A stretch of 37,634 bases of DNA from Comamonadaceae bacterium (GCA_947479935.1 CANKBG010000024.1:1-37634), one strand, 5' to 3'. Counted from the stretch's first letter, positions 26,992 through 33,784 are shown. Notes: generated by a model from the letters alone, not told the origin. Program-made: numbers and translations.

Positions 26992-27309
26992 TCAGGCCTT
27001 TATTTCTTGAATGGTTTTCATCACAACTTTCACAAGCGCTCTTATTTGCTCGGGGCTCATGTCGGCTTCTTCGGGGCTAATTTGCAATTCAATGCCAGGG
27101 GCAACGTGGACGTGGCTTCTAACTTGAATATCGCCAGGCTTTTTGGGCTTGGGCGGTACGGGAATTTCTTCGCCGTTTTGGATGTCTGCAATTCGTTCTA
27201 AGGAAATGCCAGCATCTGTAAGCTGCTTGACCTTCAGAAGTTGGTCAAGGTGTGTAGAGAGGTAGTGCGCCGCCCGGGTTTCCCCAATAGGCCGTTCCAC
27301 AAGCCCCAA
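26992..27309 (-). pseudogene. 5'-truncated MerR-family regulator
   Basis: 105 codons resembling a MerR-type regulator from just inside the winged helix: GLVERPIGETRAAHYLSTHL, then LLKVKQLTDAGISLERIADI, then a proline-rich linker and a short C-terminal domain (SPEEADMSPEQIRALVKVV). The first roughly 30 residues of a MerR protein, with the DNA-recognition helix-turn-helix, are missing. An in-frame TAA lies directly before the first codon (TTG at 27309), and the missing part coincides with a fragment of the island repeat (27304-27317). It may still be expressed as a fragment, but should not bind DNA normally. Confidence 0.75.
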
Positions 27310-27317
27310 TTAAATTT
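27304..27317 (-). repeat. End fragment of the palindromic repeat family
   Basis: On the minus strand this reads AAATTTAATTGGGG. Its last 13 bases equal the outer end of the repeats at 30232 and 31032. It sits directly after the TAG stop of the HD-domain gene and runs into the truncated MerR gene. The preceding bases GCTTGGTA also resemble the GCTGGGTA found before the other two copies. Confidence 0.65.
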
Positions 27318-27893
27318 CTACCAAGCACTTTCTGACAGTGCTTCCATTTGCGAAACAGCAGACTCAAGTGATTTTGCGGGCGGTGTTTTTCTATTGGTAA
27401 ACACGTTGGCCAACTGGCGGTAGTACCAGAGGGTTTGTTTGGTGCTGCTGCTGAACCTCTCAAACACCGAAGGGCCTTCGTTGATCAGGTCGGATACGAT
27501 GGCTCTGGCGTTGTGAAGTTTGTCTGAACAACTGACAAGCAGCACATCGTCTGAGGCTTCTTCTAGATGGGCTAGATAAGCTGTTTTTCTTTCTTCCCAA
27601 GGCGCTTTTTGACCTTTGTGGTCTGGAATTCCGTCGGTGCAGCCTTGCACTAAATCGTGCACATGGTCGCCAAATTGCGCTTTGATGATGTTGGCGAATT
27701 CGTTGCCTCCGTCCTCAATGGCATCGTGGAGGAGGGCGGCGATGGCTTGGTCTTCAGTGGCGCCAAATTCGAGCGCAATGGCAGAGACCGCCATGGGGTG
27801 TGAGATATAAGGTATTTTGGTGCCTTTGCGAATTTGGCCTTCGTGGGCTTGAACAGCCAAGGCCAGTGCATTTGATAGTTTAGACAGTTGCAT
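27318..27893 (-). CDS. HD-domain phosphohydrolase, small alarmone hydrolase-like
   Basis: A 191-residue stand-alone HD protein with the residues of the hydrolase domain of SpoT/Rel and of MESH1-type enzymes: His17 in QAHEGQIRKG, PYISHPMAV (His32), LLHDAIEDG (His56-Asp57 and Glu60-Asp61) and CSDKLHNAR (Asp124, Lys125, Asn128). It lacks synthetase, TGS and ACT domains, so it would degrade (p)ppGpp or a related nucleotide if active. The ATG at 27893 gives the usual start and overlaps the upstream gene by 14 bases; a TTG at 27908 is an alternative. The stop is followed immediately by the repeat fragment at 27304-27317. Confidence 0.8.
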   Translation of the reverse strand: MQLSKLSNALALAVQAHEGQIRKGTKIPYISHPMAVSAIALEFGATEDQAIAALLHDAIEDGGNEFANIIKAQFGDHVHDLVQGCTDGIPDHKGQKAPWEERKTAYLAHLEEASDDVLLVSCSDKLHNARAIVSDLINEGPSVFERFSSSTKQTLWYYRQLANVFTNRKTPPAKSLESAVSQMEALSESAW

Positions 27894-28242
27894 GATCGGT
27901 TCTTTCAATTTTTAAATCTTTGCTTGTTTCGATGGTTTTGCCATCTTCGGGTGGACGGATGGGCAGCAAAAAACAGTCTGGATGCCTAATTCTGGAATTC
28001 CATAAAACCTTTTCACTAACGATTTCGCCGTTGTGCTCCCTGATGAGAATTTTTCTTTTGTCGAGAGGCTTGATTCGCCAGCAGATATAACCGCAAAGTT
28101 GAACGGTAGGGCCGCGGACTTGGACGATGCAGCCAATGTTGCCTTCGCAGCCTGGAACATCACCCACAATAACGGCCATGTCGCCGTCTTTGCACCTGAG
28201 GCCCATGCCTGATTGATTTGAACTGCTATTTGAAAGGTTCAT
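27880..28242 (-). CDS. Conserved-looking protein of unknown function
   Basis: A 120-residue protein I cannot name. After a low-complexity start (MNLSNSSSNQSG) it has GLRCKDGDMAVIVGDVPGCE, NIGCIVQVRGPTV and WRIKPLD. This strand-and-turn pattern is reminiscent of small SH3/KOW-like barrel domains in phage- and island-encoded proteins; that is an impression, not an identification. A strong AAGGAG precedes the ATG. It overlaps the HD-hydrolase gene by 14 bases, so the two are translationally linked. Confidence 0.65.
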   Translation of the reverse strand: MNLSNSSSNQSGMGLRCKDGDMAVIVGDVPGCEGNIGCIVQVRGPTVQLCGYICWRIKPLDKRKILIREHNGEIVSEKVLWNSRIRHPDCFLLPIRPPEDGKTIETSKDLKIERTDHATV

Positions 28243-28392
28243 TTCTAGATCTCCTTTTTAGCTGATTTAATGAAATATCGGGGTCAGCAATATGGAACAA
28301 TTTCCCCGGCCCTAAGGTGGGCTAGACCGTTAAGCTGATCTTATTTCGGTGATGGCTCACCACGTGATCCTAGGCTCATCAAAAATGCTTTT
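28243..28392. other. Divergent intergenic region, possible degenerate repeat end
   Basis: This 150-base gap separates the minus-strand unknown/HD pair from the plus-strand membrane protein and must hold both promoters; no clear boxes are visible. It contains GGGGTCAG at 28280-28287, the first 8 bases of the repeat core, in a context too diverged to call a copy, and a GGTGA-TGGC-TCACC hairpin at 28348-28361. Confidence 0.3.
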
Positions 28393-28668
28393 ATGACAAC
28401 TATTTCAAGAAATTTTCGCTTAGCAATTTTGTTGCTTCCGGCAGTCTTGGTCATTTATGAAATGATGGGATCAGTTTTGTGGTTGCATACAAGATTTGAC
28501 CAATGGACCGTACCCGATCTATGGGTCTGGCAGCTGTTGTTTCTCTCGTTTGCGCCAGTGATTTATTGGGGCTGCAAGCCCGCACTTTGGCGCAAGGTTT
28601 ACCTCATTTCCGCTATAGGCTTGGGCGCCTTTTATGCAATTGCCTTGACAGCTGTAGCCTTTAATTGA
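28393..28668 (+). CDS. Small membrane protein of unknown function
   Basis: A 91-residue protein with three hydrophobic segments (about residues 10-28, 44-60 and 70-89) and basic residues between them (WRKVY). I do not recognise a family. It is the only plus-strand gene in this part of the island. The palindromic repeat complex begins about 10 bases after its TGA stop, which is where these repeats sit for the neighbouring genes too. Confidence 0.6.
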   Translation: MTTISRNFRLAILLLPAVLVIYEMMGSVLWLHTRFDQWTVPDLWVWQLLFLSFAPVIYWGCKPALWRKVYLISAIGLGAFYAIALTAVAFN

Positions 28669-28687
28669 GGCGATTAATAATTGGGGT

Positions 28688-28780
28688 CAAGTAATTGGGG
28701 TCAGATCAACATTAATTTTCTGTGATTCAAAGAGATCCATGAGCCAAGTAAATTAATGTTGATCTGACCCCAATTACTTG
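28688..28780. repeat. 93-bp palindromic repeat, copy 2 (31-bp arms, 31-bp spacer)
   Basis: A perfect 31-bp inverted repeat (28688-28718 with 28750-28780) around a 31-bp spacer. The arm contains GGGGTCAGATCAACATTAAT. A partial extra copy of the outer end, AATTGGGGTCA, precedes it at 28679-28689. The right arm contains the stop codon of the minus-strand nuclease gene (28774-28776). The spacer is homologous to the reverse complement of the spacer in the copy at 30232, so the two elements are inverted relative to each other. The structure could act as a bidirectional terminator between convergent genes. Confidence 0.9.
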
Positions 28781-29262
28781 TTTTGCTTCCTAAACTCCCA
28801 AGGCGGTGTGGGATTCTTGTCTTTCCAGATACCTATGTTTTGAGTCCGAGCTGCAATTTCAGCTTGCGCATAAGCTTCTCTGTCCTCTTTGGGTTGCTCT
28901 GATTCATATTGTTTGTAGTGCCAGGCCATTCCCAATTTAATTTGTTCTATACAAATGTCATTGCCGTTAAGTAATACCTTGCCAACTGTTCTGCCATATT
29001 TGTCTTTTTTCTGAAATTCAATGGTGACCGCTTTGCTGTGGACCATCTGATTTAAAGACTGCTTAGATTTCTGTCCAAAGGCTTGTGCTTTTTCGGGTGC
29101 ATCGATGCCTTGAAGGCGAATTTTGTGTTGGGTGTTGGACGCGTCTAAAACCGTTATAGTGTCGCCATCGGCTACGCCCACCACCTTGCCTTGAAGCGTT
29201 GCGGCACTTAGTCCGCAGCCGATAAATAGCAGTGCGATGGCGAAAAGTTTTTGATGGCGCAT
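28774..29262 (-). CDS. Thermonuclease (Snase)-family exported nuclease
   Basis: A 162-residue staphylococcal-nuclease-fold protein with an N-terminal signal peptide (hydrophobic LFAIALLFIGCGLSA, cleavage near SAATLQ). Catalytic residues are present: Asp34 in DGDT, Arg49 in IRLQGIDAPE with Asp54 and Glu57, and Arg91 in DKYGR. It is expected to be periplasmic or secreted and to cleave DNA or RNA with Ca2+. The ATG at 29262 is preferred to the adjacent TTG at 29265. It begins 3 bases after the stop of the upstream unknown gene, and its own stop codon lies inside the arm of the palindromic repeat. Confidence 0.88.
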   Translation of the reverse strand: MRHQKLFAIALLFIGCGLSAATLQGKVVGVADGDTITVLDASNTQHKIRLQGIDAPEKAQAFGQKSKQSLNQMVHSKAVTIEFQKKDKYGRTVGKVLLNGNDICIEQIKLGMAWHYKQYESEQPKEDREAYAQAEIAARTQNIGIWKDKNPTPPWEFRKQNK

Positions 29263-29265
29263 CAA

Positions 29266-29619
29266 TTAAAACAGTGCCACAGCCTGTTTAACCAGCATGT
29301 TCAATACAATGCCTCTCGCGTTGGCCAACGGGTTGTGGGCACTCACAATGCCATTTTCAAAACCATCTTTGGCATCCCCAATCCTAGCCGACATGTGTGA
29401 GTAGCAGGCGCATGGAATGCCTTGCGATTGCAACATTTCGAGCGCTACTTTGCCCGCGTCTTCCTTGCCGCCACCTGCGTCATTGAAGAAAACGCAGCTT
29501 GGCTTTTCGCTGAGTGCTAATACAAATTCAGCAGCTGAGCGACCGCCGTGCGAGCCTGAGACCACCGGAGCATTGACTTGTTCGTTGCTAATGAGAGCGA
29601 TTGAATCGAGTAAAAACAA
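29266..29619 (-). CDS. Protein of unknown function, possibly 5'-shortened
   Basis: A 117-residue protein with distinctive segments VVSGSHGGRSAAEFVLAL, CVFFNDAGGGKEDAGKVAL and YSHMSARIGDAKDGFENGIV. The glycine-rich GSHGG and NDAGGGK motifs suggest a conserved small enzyme or ligand-binding fold, but I cannot assign a function. The only usable start is TTG at 29619; no ATG exists before the stop further upstream, because that space is occupied by a half copy of the repeat (29624-29643). The gene may therefore have lost a few N-terminal codons to the repeat. It is followed 3 bases later by the nuclease gene. Confidence 0.6.
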   Translation of the reverse strand: MFLLDSIALISNEQVNAPVVSGSHGGRSAAEFVLALSEKPSCVFFNDAGGGKEDAGKVALEMLQSQGIPCACYSHMSARIGDAKDGFENGIVSAHNPLANARGIVLNMLVKQAVALF

Positions 29620-29623
29620 TTGT

Positions 29624-29643
29624 GATCTGACCCCAATTAATTA
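29624..29643. repeat. Half copy of the palindromic repeat (copy 3)
   Basis: GATCTGACCCCAATTAATTA equals the right-hand arm end of the copy at 28688-28780, in the same orientation, but the opposite arm is missing. The bases before it (AACAATTGT) are a degraded form of AATTAATGTT. With the right arm of copy 2 it brackets the nuclease/unknown gene pair between same-direction repeat ends. Confidence 0.75.
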
Positions 29644-29723
29644 GGCTCAATGTTGGATGTAAAGAAGCGCTGTGTCAAATGACAGTCTTGCTGGATGGCG
29701 GGGGAATGGGTAAAACAAGGTTT

Positions 29724-30233
29724 ATGAATGATTTTGATTTGTTGTCGCCCAAGCAAAAGGCTTGGGTTGTTGAATGCTTGAGTAGTTTTCCTGAGTATCA
29801 GCACTATGCGGCGGCGGATTGTGCTGAAGAGTTGCCGGATGAGCTTTTGCATTTGCAAAATATGGCTGAGGAAGATGATGACTTTGAGTCTTTGCTGGAG
29901 GAGTGGGAAGAGTTCGTTAGCGAGCATCACATTTGGGTATTGCTAGAGCAGAGTTGTGATGAGGGGGTGATGCTGACGGAGGAGTTTGTTTACGAGCGAG
30001 TGAAGGATTGCCCTCGCGAATGGTTGGCACCTTTTGAAACCTTGCTTCAGCAGTGCCCCGATCACGTGCTGGCCTATTTGGCCCAGCGACACTACTTGGC
30101 AGTGCGCATGGACAGAGCCGACAGATTCGACAAGCCCGATTGGCGTCCTGCCGAGGGTCCTTTTAAGTGTATCGACCTAGAAAACTACTCGTGGAAAAAA
30201 GCAAGTTTTGAAGTTCGCCATTACGCTGGGTAA
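29724..30233 (+). CDS. Acidic protein of unknown function
   Basis: A 169-residue, strongly acidic, probably all-helical protein, with EELPDELLHLQNMAEEDDDF, SLLEEWEEFVSEHH and ERVKDCPREWLAPFETLLQQ. I recognise no catalytic motif. The ATG at 29724 (MNDFDLLSPKQK) is chosen because it follows CAAGG and begins the ordered part; ATGs at 29679 and 29706 are in frame. Its last codons and TAA stop lie in GCTGGGTAATTTAATTGGGG, sequence shared with the end of hicB, so the repeat seems to have supplied the C-terminus. Confidence 0.55.
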   Translation: MNDFDLLSPKQKAWVVECLSSFPEYQHYAAADCAEELPDELLHLQNMAEEDDDFESLLEEWEEFVSEHHIWVLLEQSCDEGVMLTEEFVYERVKDCPREWLAPFETLLQQCPDHVLAYLAQRHYLAVRMDRADRFDKPDWRPAEGPFKCIDLENYSWKKASFEVRHYAG

Positions 30234-30324
30234 TTTAATTGGGGTCAGAGCAACATTAATTTACTTAGCACCTAGGTCGCTGTGAATCACAAAAAATTAA
30301 TGTTGCTCTGACCCTAATTAAATT
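30232..30324. repeat. 93-bp palindromic repeat, copy 4 (31-bp arms, 31-bp spacer)
   Basis: Arms 30232-30262 and 30294-30324 are 31-bp inverted repeats with one mismatch, around a 31-bp spacer, the same 31-31-31 layout as copy 2. The core is GGGGTCAGAGCAACATTAAT, with AGAG instead of AGAT. The left end overlaps the TAA stop of the acidic protein gene. The remaining 113 bases up to hicA (30325-30437) should contain the hicAB promoter; no confident boxes are visible. Confidence 0.9.
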
Positions 30325-30437
30325 TCTGAAAGTGTTTGTAGGTTGCAAATGGGGCGGTTCACGAAATACTGGTGAGCTCTTTATCAACACGAATTGACTT
30401 TGGTGTTGCTTATACCCACCAAATCAGTACAATCCGC

Positions 30438-30620
30438 ATGAACAGCAAACAGGTCATCAAGCGGCTTCAGGGGGAGGGTTGGTATTTGGCGCGAGTCAAA
30501 GGCTCGCATCACCAGTTCAAGCATCCCAATCGGCCGGGGCTTGTTACTGTCAAACATCCCGATTCGCACATTGCTATCGGAACTTTGCTCAGCATTGAGC
30601 GACAAGCTGGGTGGCGTTGA
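30438..30620 (+). CDS. hicA: HicA-type mRNA interferase toxin
   Basis: A 60-residue toxin with the small dsRNA-binding-like fold of HicA. Typical segments are SKQVIKRLQGEGWYLARVKG, then SHHQFKHP with the catalytic His (24/25), and VTVKHPDSHIAIGTL. HicA cleaves mRNA independently of the ribosome and is neutralised by HicB. The ATG at 30438 gives the conserved N-terminus; an open frame further upstream has no such similarity. It is followed after 13 bases by hicB, the usual toxin-first order. Confidence 0.9.
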   Translation: MNSKQVIKRLQGEGWYLARVKGSHHQFKHPNRPGLVTVKHPDSHIAIGTLLSIERQAGWR

Positions 30621-30633
30621 TGAAAAGGTATTT

Positions 30634-31032
30634 ATGAAATTTTTTGTAGTCCTGCACACTGACGATGGCGTGCGATATGGCGCCACAGTGCCCGATCTGC
30701 CGGGTTGTTTTTCAGGGGGCGAGACTCTGGAGCAGGCGTTGCAAAATGTTCAAGAAGCCATCGACATGCATGTTGAAACATTGATTGAAGATGGGCAGAC
30801 CATTCCGCTGTCGCAAAGTTTGAAGGCACATCAAAAAAATAAGAACTACAAAAATGGTGTTTGGGCGGTTGTGCATGCCCCCATCGAAAAATACCTTGGC
30901 CCTGCTGAAAAAATCAACATTACTGTGCCTCGCGTTATGCTGGCTAGGATTGATGAATTTGCTAAGAAGACGGGGCAGAGTAGAAGTGGCTTTTTAGTTG
31001 AGGCTGCAAGACATGTCATGCACGCTGGGTAA
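30634..31032 (+). CDS. hicB: HicB-type antitoxin
   Basis: A 132-residue antitoxin. The N-terminal partial RNase H-like domain binds the toxin (FFVVLHTDDGVRYGATVPDL, PGCFSGGETLEQALQNVQEA). The C-terminal ribbon-helix-helix segment (INITVPRVMLARIDEFAKK, about residues 98-130) should bind the hicAB promoter for autoregulation. AAAAGG precedes the ATG. The last residues (HAG) and the stop codon lie in GCTGGGTAATTTAATTGGGG, identical to the end of the unrelated gene at 29724-30233. Confidence 0.92.
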   Translation: MKFFVVLHTDDGVRYGATVPDLPGCFSGGETLEQALQNVQEAIDMHVETLIEDGQTIPLSQSLKAHQKNKNYKNGVWAVVHAPIEKYLGPAEKINITVPRVMLARIDEFAKKTGQSRSGFLVEAARHVMHAG

Positions 31033-31099
31033 TTTAATTGGGGTCAGAGCAACATTAATTAATGTTGCTCTGACCCCAATTAAATGACCCCAATTAAAT
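31032..31099. repeat. Palindromic repeat, copy 5 (spacerless 54-bp perfect palindrome plus extra end)
   Basis: Positions 31032-31085 form a perfect 54-bp palindrome built from two 27-bp arms with the AGAG-type core, with no loop spacer. It looks like copy 4 with the 31-bp spacer and a few arm bases deleted. A further GACCCCAATTAAAT follows at 31086-31099, an extra partial end like the one seen beside copy 2. It lies directly at the hicB stop. The remaining 100 bases to the next gene (31100-31199) should hold that operon's promoter; TATAGT at 31123-31128 is a candidate -10. Confidence 0.9.
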
Positions 31100-31199
31100 A
31101 AATAGCACACCCAGACTGGCGCTATAGTATTCTTCAAGGCTTAGGCTAGGTTTCTGCCAAATCTATTTCATTCATTAAGTGTGATACTTTTGAGGTTTC

Positions 31200-32639
31200 A
31201 TGGGTCCTTTTGAAGATAAATTGAGTGAGCTGGAGGCGCGTTTGCTTCAGGACCTGGCTTGGCTTGAATTGCCTGCCAAGCGCTGGGTTATAGAGCAGAC
31301 TTGCCAAGGCACGCCTGTTTTGGAGGTGGCCATTATTGGTGGCGGTATGGCAGGCTTGGCAGCGGCCGGGGCTCTCCAGATGATGGGTGTGCAAGCACTT
31401 GTATTTGACAAATCGCCAGAAGGCTTTGAAGGCCCATGGGTCACAACTGCGCGCATGGAAACTTTGCGCTCACCCAAGCAACTGACGGGCCCTGCGCTTG
31501 GCATTCCTTCGCTCACATTTCGCGCATGGTATGAATGCCAGTTTGGCCTCGATGCTTGGGATCTGCTCGACAAAATTCCTCGTACCCAGTGGATGGACTA
31601 TTTACGTTGGTATCGAAAAGTATTGAAGCTTCAAGTACTCAACTTGCATGAAGTTAAAAAAGTCCAGCCACGTTCAGACCAGTTGGTTGAACTGCATATT
31701 CAATCTCCAACAGGTTTGCAAACTGTGTATGCACGTCGCCTCATCATGGCCACAGGGCGCGATGGTTTGGGGGGCGCTTATTTGCCAGAAATTGCAAACA
31801 CAATTCCGAAAAAATATTGGGCCCACTCATCCGATGCCTTTGACTACAGCACTTTGCGCGGCAAGCGTGTGGGTGTGGTGGGGGCAGGCGCCTCCGCCAT
31901 GGACAGCGCAGCCACAGCATTGGAAGAGGGTGCCACTCAAGTTGACCTCATTGTGCGGCGAACTGACTTGCCGCGCATTAACAAAGGCAAAGGCGCTGGC
32001 AATGCCGGCATGGTGCAAGGCTTTGCCCATTTAAGCCCCGAATGGAAATGGCGTATCAGGCATTATTTAGGCACGCAACAAGTGCCATCACCTAGAGGCA
32101 GCACACTCAGAGTTTCAAAATTTCCGAATGCCAAATTTAATCTTGGGTGCTCGCTAGAGAAAATAGACATCGTGAATGAAAAAGTTGTCGTTCAAACTTC
32201 TCGAGCCACCTTCCCATTAGACTTTCTGATTTTTTCAACGGGCTTTAAAATTGACTGGTGGAATCGACCAGAATATGCTGCCTTTGCGCCGCACGTTTTG
32301 TCTTGGGGAAATCGCTTGCAAACATCGGCAGAACCAGGCAATCAAGAAATGATCGACTCACCAGATTTGGGGCCAGGCTTTGAGTTCCAAGAAAAAACCA
32401 CGGGCGAATGTCCTGGTTTGTCGCGTATCCACTGCTTCTGTTATCCGGCCGCTTTAAGCCACGGCACTGTTTCTGGCGATATACCGGCCATCAGTGATGG
32501 CGCAAAACGACTGGCCAATAGCATTGCTGTACATTTTTACAATGAAGATATTGAAACTCATTTTGAACGCATGAAAGCTTATGCTGAGCCCGAATTGTTG
32601 GGTGACGAATGGATACCTGCAGCCCCACCTCACGCTTAA
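31200..32639 (+). CDS. Flavin-containing monooxygenase-like FAD/NAD(P)-binding oxidoreductase
   Basis: A 479-residue two-dinucleotide-binding oxidoreductase. The FAD motif IIGGGMAGLAAAG is at about residues 46-56, and the NADPH motif VGVVGAGASAMDSA at about 222-235. STGFKIDWW matches the C-terminal ATG/STG strand of class B monooxygenases. The Baeyer-Villiger/FMO fingerprint FxGxxxHxxxW is replaced around AHSSDAFDYS, so the exact class is uncertain. An N-terminal extension of about 40 residues precedes the FAD motif. GAGG precedes the ATG. It heads an operon with two CMD/AhpD-family genes and a Bug receptor, suggesting oxidation of an imported organic compound. Confidence 0.78.
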   Translation: MGPFEDKLSELEARLLQDLAWLELPAKRWVIEQTCQGTPVLEVAIIGGGMAGLAAAGALQMMGVQALVFDKSPEGFEGPWVTTARMETLRSPKQLTGPALGIPSLTFRAWYECQFGLDAWDLLDKIPRTQWMDYLRWYRKVLKLQVLNLHEVKKVQPRSDQLVELHIQSPTGLQTVYARRLIMATGRDGLGGAYLPEIANTIPKKYWAHSSDAFDYSTLRGKRVGVVGAGASAMDSAATALEEGATQVDLIVRRTDLPRINKGKGAGNAGMVQGFAHLSPEWKWRIRHYLGTQQVPSPRGSTLRVSKFPNAKFNLGCSLEKIDIVNEKVVVQTSRATFPLDFLIFSTGFKIDWWNRPEYAAFAPHVLSWGNRLQTSAEPGNQEMIDSPDLGPGFEFQEKTTGECPGLSRIHCFCYPAALSHGTVSGDIPAISDGAKRLANSIAVHFYNEDIETHFERMKAYAEPELLGDEWIPAAPPHA

Positions 32640-32665
32640 AAAAAACTTTATTCAAAGGAAGCAAA

Positions 32666-33181
32666 ATGTTGAATCAGAGTTCATCAGACACACTTGATCG
32701 ATTGGTGGGTTTGTCACCCCAAAGCCAAACTTATGCCACAAGGCGCGAGCGTGAAAAAGTAGTTTTCGCTACGCAGGGCAGTGAAGACGGGTTGTTTGAA
32801 CCAGCCTTGCCTGGATTGAGTGTTGAGGAAAGACTTTATGTTGCGCTCTATGCTTGCTTACTCACGCCATCGCCAGATTTGGCTGCGGAGTATGAAAGCA
32901 GATTGCAAAAGTTGGGTGCCAATTTGCAGACAATTCTTTTGATTCAAAAGTCTGATATTCAAAGTATTAAAAATACTCGCCTCGAAGCTATTTTGAACTT
33001 CACGCACACCCTCATTACCAAGCCCATTAGCGCCGACAAGATGACTTTGTCTGCGTTGCCAAAGGCTGGTCTCAGTACCCCTGAAGTGGTGACATTGGCG
33101 CAACTCATTTCATTTGTGTCTTACCAAGTTCGATTGGCTGCAGGCCTGCGTGCCATGAAGGCATTGGAGTTGGCGTCATGA
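32666..33181 (+). CDS. CMD-domain protein, resembling the Avi_7170 group
   Basis: A 171-residue helical protein related to carboxymuconolactone decarboxylase domains, with LPGLSVEERLYVALYACLLT and VVTLAQLISFVSYQVRLAAG. It has no CxxC pair. Proteins of this type are usually encoded next to an AhpD-like partner, the Avi_7170/Avi_7169 pair, as here. The start at 32666 has AAAGGAAG upstream. It overlaps the next gene as ATGA. Function is unproven for the family; the pair is often linked to flavin monooxygenases and transporters. Confidence 0.7.
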   Translation: MLNQSSSDTLDRLVGLSPQSQTYATRREREKVVFATQGSEDGLFEPALPGLSVEERLYVALYACLLTPSPDLAAEYESRLQKLGANLQTILLIQKSDIQSIKNTRLEAILNFTHTLITKPISADKMTLSALPKAGLSTPEVVTLAQLISFVSYQVRLAAGLRAMKALELAS

Positions 33182-33765
33182 GCGCGCCCATCCACATTAA
33201 TGGTTTTACCAACGACACACTGGGTTGGAAGGCTTGGCTAGATGTCGTGCAATTAGCGCAGGCAACACCTGCACAAATGTCTGTGTTGGAAGAAAGCCAC
33301 CCCAAAGCAAAAGAGTCTGATTACTATTTATTTTTAGTTCATCAACCAGAAATTTTGCGCCAAAGATCATTGGCCTTCAATGCCATCATGTATGCGCCTG
33401 GCGGTTTATCTCGGGCTGAGCGTGAACTTGCATCTACTGTTGTCTCTAAAATCAACGGATGTGTTTACTGCGCATCAGTTCATGCGCAACGCTTTGAGCA
33501 ATTAGCCAAAAGACAAGATGTGATTGCGCAAGTTTTTGAAGAACCAAATGGCGCTGGCACATCAATTCGAGAACGTGCAATTGTTGATTTCTCAATTGAG
33601 CTGACACTCAATCCGGATCATGTCAATGCCAGTAGTGTTCAAAAATTAAAAGATGTTGGTCTTCAGAATTCGGAAGTTTTAGACCTCATTCATTCAGTCG
33701 CAATTTTTGCTTGGGCCAACAGGCTCATGCTCAATTTGGGCGAACCTATTTTCCCTTCTGTTTAA
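33178..33765 (+). CDS. AhpD-like alkylhydroperoxidase-domain protein, resembling the Avi_7169 group
   Basis: A 195-residue protein with the AhpD redox core: SRAERELASTVVSKINGC, then Cys95-Val-Tyr-Cys98 and His102 (CVYCASVHAQRF). That CxxC...H arrangement supports thiol peroxidase or disulfide chemistry, unlike the partner CMD protein that lacks it. It overlaps the CMD gene by 4 bases and is followed 19 bases later by a Bug receptor, so all four genes form one operon. Confidence 0.82.
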   Translation: MSAPIHINGFTNDTLGWKAWLDVVQLAQATPAQMSVLEESHPKAKESDYYLFLVHQPEILRQRSLAFNAIMYAPGGLSRAERELASTVVSKINGCVYCASVHAQRFEQLAKRQDVIAQVFEEPNGAGTSIRERAIVDFSIELTLNPDHVNASSVQKLKDVGLQNSEVLDLIHSVAIFAWANRLMLNLGEPIFPSV

Positions 33766-33784
33766 CTTTAAGACGAGTTTTTCT

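Noticed and set aside
27318..27893. HD hydrolase as the dedicated partner of RelA at 12186
   Set aside because: They lie 13 kb apart on opposite strands, in unrelated contexts; sharing a window is no evidence of partnership.
30405..30433. hicAB promoter TTGCTT-N16-TACAAT
   Set aside because: It would place the transcription start at or inside the hicA start codon, and the -35 box is weak.
27304..31099. Integron cassette array with attC sites
   Set aside because: The layout resembles one gene per palindrome, but the palindromes lack the RYYYAAC/GTTRRRY core boxes at their ends, gene orientations are mixed, and no integrase gene is in the window.
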